Source of the DNA: Bacteroidota bacterium | Lineage (GTDB): Bacteria > Bacteroidota > Bacteroidia > Bacteroidales > Prolixibacteraceae | Assembly: GCA_030691295.1 (NCBI GenBank) | Contig: JAUYEQ010000415.1 | Span: 1 to 8,593 of the forward strand | Direction: 5' to 3' | DNA length: 8,593 nucleotides | Shown: in pieces, positions 6,369 to 8,593 of the stretch | Position numbering within the stretch: the stretch's first letter is position 1 | How the letters are laid out: each line of letters starts with the position of its first letter | Position numbers and translations under genes: made by a program | The notes under the pieces: generated by a model | The model's input: the letters and a program-made list of their open reading frames with translations, nothing else | The model's database searches: none | What the model was told of the DNA's origin: nothing

Positions 6369-6402
6369 TGTTACAGTTATATATGTTGCGTTTTGTTACA
6401 GT
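6369..6402. promoter_or_regulatory. Direct repeat TGTTACAGT before phnX, possible operator
   Basis: TGTTACAGT occurs at 6369-6377 and at 6394-6402, 25 bases apart (ACTGTAACA on the minus strand). One copy abuts the phnX ATG and the other abuts the hairpin at 6404-6433. It could bind a regulator of phnX, or bear on phnX translation, since one copy is next to the start codon. No canonical TAnnTTTG box is seen here. Confidence 0.4.
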
Positions 6403-6403
6403 A

Positions 6404-6433
6404 AAACCCTGACAGCAATAACTGTCAGGGTTT
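6404..6433 (-). terminator. Terminator-like hairpin between susD and phnX
   Basis: A perfect 12-bp stem (AAACCCTGACAG at 6404-6415, CTGTCAGGGTTT at 6422-6433) has a 6-base loop. Read on the minus strand, the stem ends in TTTT then AC. It lies 29 bases after the susD stop and 35 bases before phnX. It may partly terminate or process susCD transcripts and so lower expression of the downstream enzyme genes relative to susCD. The short T-run makes read-through plausible. Confidence 0.7.
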
Positions 6434-6462
6434 CTGAGAAGGGGGAATATAATAGATGCTGT

Positions 6463-7953
6463 TTATTTGATAATCCACATTTCAGAATTGATGTCATCGG
6501 TTTCAGCGCCAAACTGACTTTTCAAGGCAGCTTTGTAATTGTCTGCATTTGTGGTTCGTTCGGAACTTGGGTACTGCCAGCGTTTGGCAATACGTCCGCT
6601 GTTTGCGGTACCTGGTCCGGTTAGGAATGTTGGTACTCCGGTGCGGCGGTAGTTGTTGTATGCTTCCCATCCCGAATTCTGGAAGAAAGCGAGATATTTC
6701 TGGGTCAGAATCTGAGTGAGTGCTGTGGCAGGAGTTGCACTTAATTTCACCGTGCTTTGTGCGTAATAAGTGCTCCATTTTGTTTCCACATCAGTTACTC
6801 CGTGGAAAGTCCATGAAGCTTTTACCCCTTTGGTGTAATAATCTTCAGCATTTCCGGTAACCCAACCACGGTTGATGGCTTCGGCAATGTTAAAGCACAT
6901 TTCGGCATAACCGATCTGAATTGCTGGCTCACCAAAGTACGAACTGTAATATTTGCTTTTGCTGATGGCTGAATATTCACCATTCAACATTTTGGTTGAC
7001 ATATCGTCGAGACTTTCGCCTGAGCTGGCGCCAATGTAAGCATCAAAATCGGCGGCTGTTAATCCGGCCTGAATTTTCTTCGGAGCCGGATCTGCAACAA
7101 TAAATGTACGCGGATCTTTCAGCGCTACCAACGTGTTCAGGTAGGTTGCCGACATGTTGTTACGAGTGGCGGTCTGTCCGTAATTATCCTGATTGAGCGG
7201 ATATTTGTCGGTTGAAGCGTTGTAGGTAAATTTCAGGTTATCGTCCAACGAAGTTACTACCGGATATTTCGCTGGATTGGAAACCACGTCGGAAAACAGT
7301 TTTTTGATGTTCAAATCGGTGTCGGCTTCTTTTTTGCTCAGGTTGATCAAAACTCGCAATTTGTATGTATTAACCACTTTTTGCCATTTTATCAAATCGT
7401 TACCAAGCATAAAGTCTCCGGTCAAGGTATTGTCTCCGGTGTTGTTAAGCGCCTGAAGGTCTGTATTCGCCTCTTCGAGCCAAACAAGTGCCTGTTTGAA
7501 TACCGCTTTTTGAGTGTCGTATGCCGGAGCAGTATTCTCCAGACTTTTTAACGCATCGGTCAAAGGCAAGTCGCCCAACCTGAGTGACATATCAACAAAA
7601 TAATATGCCTTGAAAAATTTACCCAGTGCGGAATATGGATTGTTATCAGGAAGACCAACACGTTTGGCTTCTGCAATCATCTGGTTCACATTTTTCAGTT
7701 GCGTATAGTTAAAACTGGTGGTCGTCCAGTCGTATTCCTGATCGTCGTAATAGGCATAGTTGCTGCACCAGAATTGATTCCAGCGATGCTCGTCGCTCCA
7801 TGGCGAATAATACATGCCATTCAGAACAGTCGTAAAAACCATTGATGGCGGAACTTCTCCAGGGCGGTTTGGATCTTTTTCAAGTTCCTCGAATTTCTGA
7901 CATGATGTAAATGCTACAGCAAGTACCATCATGAATAGGATTATTTTTTTCAT
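6463..7953 (-). CDS. SusD-like outer-membrane nutrient-binding lipoprotein
   Basis: The 496-residue product has a lipoprotein signal peptide with lipobox FTSC, lipidated on C18, followed by QKFEELEKDPNRPGEVPPSMVF, the DPN block usual for SusD/RagB proteins. The C-terminal AYNNYRRTGVPTF, then RIAKRWQYPSSERTTN, is typical of the SusD-like_2 subgroup. SusD proteins sit on the outside of the outer membrane as a lid on a SusC channel and bind the ligand before import. The ATG at 7953 starts the signal peptide directly, and the SusC-like gene ends 36 bases upstream, the usual SusCD pairing. A polysaccharide-type ligand cannot be deduced from sequence. Its position upstream of phnX and phnW suggests a phosphonate-containing ligand, as inference. 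A hairpin follows the gene at 6404-6433. Confidence 0.95.
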   Translation of the reverse strand: MKKIILFMMVLAVAFTSCQKFEELEKDPNRPGEVPPSMVFTTVLNGMYYSPWSDEHRWNQFWCSNYAYYDDQEYDWTTTSFNYTQLKNVNQMIAEAKRVGLPDNNPYSALGKFFKAYYFVDMSLRLGDLPLTDALKSLENTAPAYDTQKAVFKQALVWLEEANTDLQALNNTGDNTLTGDFMLGNDLIKWQKVVNTYKLRVLINLSKKEADTDLNIKKLFSDVVSNPAKYPVVTSLDDNLKFTYNASTDKYPLNQDNYGQTATRNNMSATYLNTLVALKDPRTFIVADPAPKKIQAGLTAADFDAYIGASSGESLDDMSTKMLNGEYSAISKSKYYSSYFGEPAIQIGYAEMCFNIAEAINRGWVTGNAEDYYTKGVKASWTFHGVTDVETKWSTYYAQSTVKLSATPATALTQILTQKYLAFFQNSGWEAYNNYRRTGVPTFLTGPGTANSGRIAKRWQYPSSERTTNADNYKAALKSQFGAETDDINSEMWIIK

Positions 7954-7989
7954 CTGTATAAAATTGTGACTTTTTAAAATAAACTTGAA

Positions 7990-8593
7990 TTAGAATGTAA
8001 TATCCAGGTTAAAACCGAAGCGTCGGGTTGTGGGGGTTTGCAATCCTGAAGATCCGTTTGTTCCGGCATATTGTTCGATGTCGATATCGCTTCTTTCGGC
8101 AAAATACAACAGGTTACGACCTACAAATGAGATATTTGCCTGCTTGACGAAGGTTTTCTGAAGGAATTTTTGCGGCAGGTTGTAAGTCAGCACCACTTCA
8201 CGAAGTTTCACATAAGTACGGCTAATGGAGTAAGCCGAATTGGTTCCATAAACACGGCTGATGTAATCCTGTAAATAAGATGCGGTTGTGTTTGGGGCAA
8301 ATTGCAGTTGGTCGTAATTGGTCACCTTTCCGTCCGAGTCGTATTCGATCTTGCCACTTGTCAACACGACACCTTCGCCAACGTACGATTTAATTCCTTT
8401 GGTATCGTTTATCCTGGCTTCGCCCATTTTGCCCAAAACGGTGTTGATGTGGCGACCGCCCTGATATGTTTTTTGCTCCACATAGTCGAGAATGGTTCCA
8501 CCAAACCGGCCATCGAACTGAAATTTCAGGCTTAAATTTTTATATGAAAAGGTGTTGTTAATTGCACCGGCCCAATCAGAGTTCGCATTTCCG
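7990..8593 (-). CDS. SusC-like TonB-dependent outer-membrane transporter, C-terminal part
   Basis: The frame is open to the window edge, so only the last 200 residues are visible; the GTG at 8481 is an internal valine, not a start. SusC hallmarks are DWAGAINNTFSYKNLSLKFQFDGRFGG near the truncated end, YVKLREVVLTYNLPQKFLQK (the conserved lead into the last barrel strands), ANISFVGRNLLYFA, and a terminal TPTTRRFGFNLDITF ending in phenylalanine as in outer-membrane barrels. The protein forms the TonB-energised channel that works with the SusD lipoprotein encoded 36 bases downstream. The missing ~800 residues would hold the N-terminal beta-sandwich domain, the plug and most of the barrel. It is likely the first visible gene of the operon running through phnX, the permease and phnW. 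Confidence 0.95.
   Translation of the reverse strand, partial: GNANSDWAGAINNTFSYKNLSLKFQFDGRFGGTILDYVEQKTYQGGRHINTVLGKMGEARINDTKGIKSYVGEGVVLTSGKIEYDSDGKVTNYDQLQFAPNTTASYLQDYISRVYGTNSAYSISRTYVKLREVVLTYNLPQKFLQKTFVKQANISFVGRNLLYFAERSDIDIEQYAGTNGSSGLQTPTTRRFGFNLDITF

Noticed and set aside
6369..6402. Enterobacterial-type Pho box before phnX
   Set aside because: ACTGTAACA recalls the CTGT half-site, but the copies are 25 bases apart instead of ~11, and this is a different phylum; kept only as an unnamed direct repeat.
8479..8481. GTG as the start of the SusC-like gene
   Set aside because: The frame continues to the window edge with clear SusC sequence (NNTFSYKNLSLKF...DGRFGG), so the gene is truncated by the window, not short.

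Overview
The window comes from the chromosome of a Bacteroidota bacterium. The evidence is a SusC/SusD outer-membrane pair, a protein ending in a type IX secretion (T9SS) type A sorting domain, a perfect Bacteroides-type -7 promoter box (TAnnTTTG), start codons without clear Shine-Dalgarno sites, and intergenic hairpin repeats. From memory, those repeats resemble ones in Bacteroidales/Marinilabiliales-like genomes. The rank below phylum is a guess.

Layout. Bases 1-2790 hold three plus-strand genes. The first is the 3' part of a large secreted beta-helix-like protein with a T9SS tail (2-1525), closed by a strong hairpin terminator. The second is a small secreted MORN/YwqK-type repeat protein (1642-2115). 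The third is a small secreted single-domain carboxypeptidase-regulatory-like protein (2431-2790). The 315-base gap 2116-2430 is a patchwork of short repeats, a 92-base imperfect palindrome and a promoter region. From 2893 to the window end, all genes lie on the minus strand, convergent with the first group, with a shared hairpin at 2831-2862.

The minus-strand group, in order of transcription, is: SusC-like TonB-dependent transporter (5'-truncated by the window edge, 8593-7990), SusD-like lipoprotein (7953-6463), a terminator-like hairpin, phnX phosphonoacetaldehyde hydrolase (6368-5556), an organophosphate:phosphate-antiporter-type MFS permease (5548-4184), a cluster of three hairpins, and phnW 2-aminoethylphosphonate:pyruvate transaminase (3996-2893). 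Together they read as an uptake and degradation path for 2-aminoethylphosphonate (AEP) or an AEP-bearing compound: outer-membrane capture and import by SusCD, inner-membrane import by the MFS protein, transamination by PhnW to phosphonoacetaldehyde, and C-P bond cleavage by PhnX to acetaldehyde and phosphate. PhnW and PhnX are recognised with high confidence. The substrate link of SusCD and of the permease is inference from gene order and, for the permease, from conserved arginines.

Points worth a second look are the SusCD-phnX-permease-phnW arrangement itself, a permease C-terminus encoded by a palindromic repeat, the hairpin and 9-bp direct repeat between susD and phnX, and the repeat-rich gap at 2116-2430. 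No RNA genes, CRISPR arrays, insertion sequences or transposases were seen.
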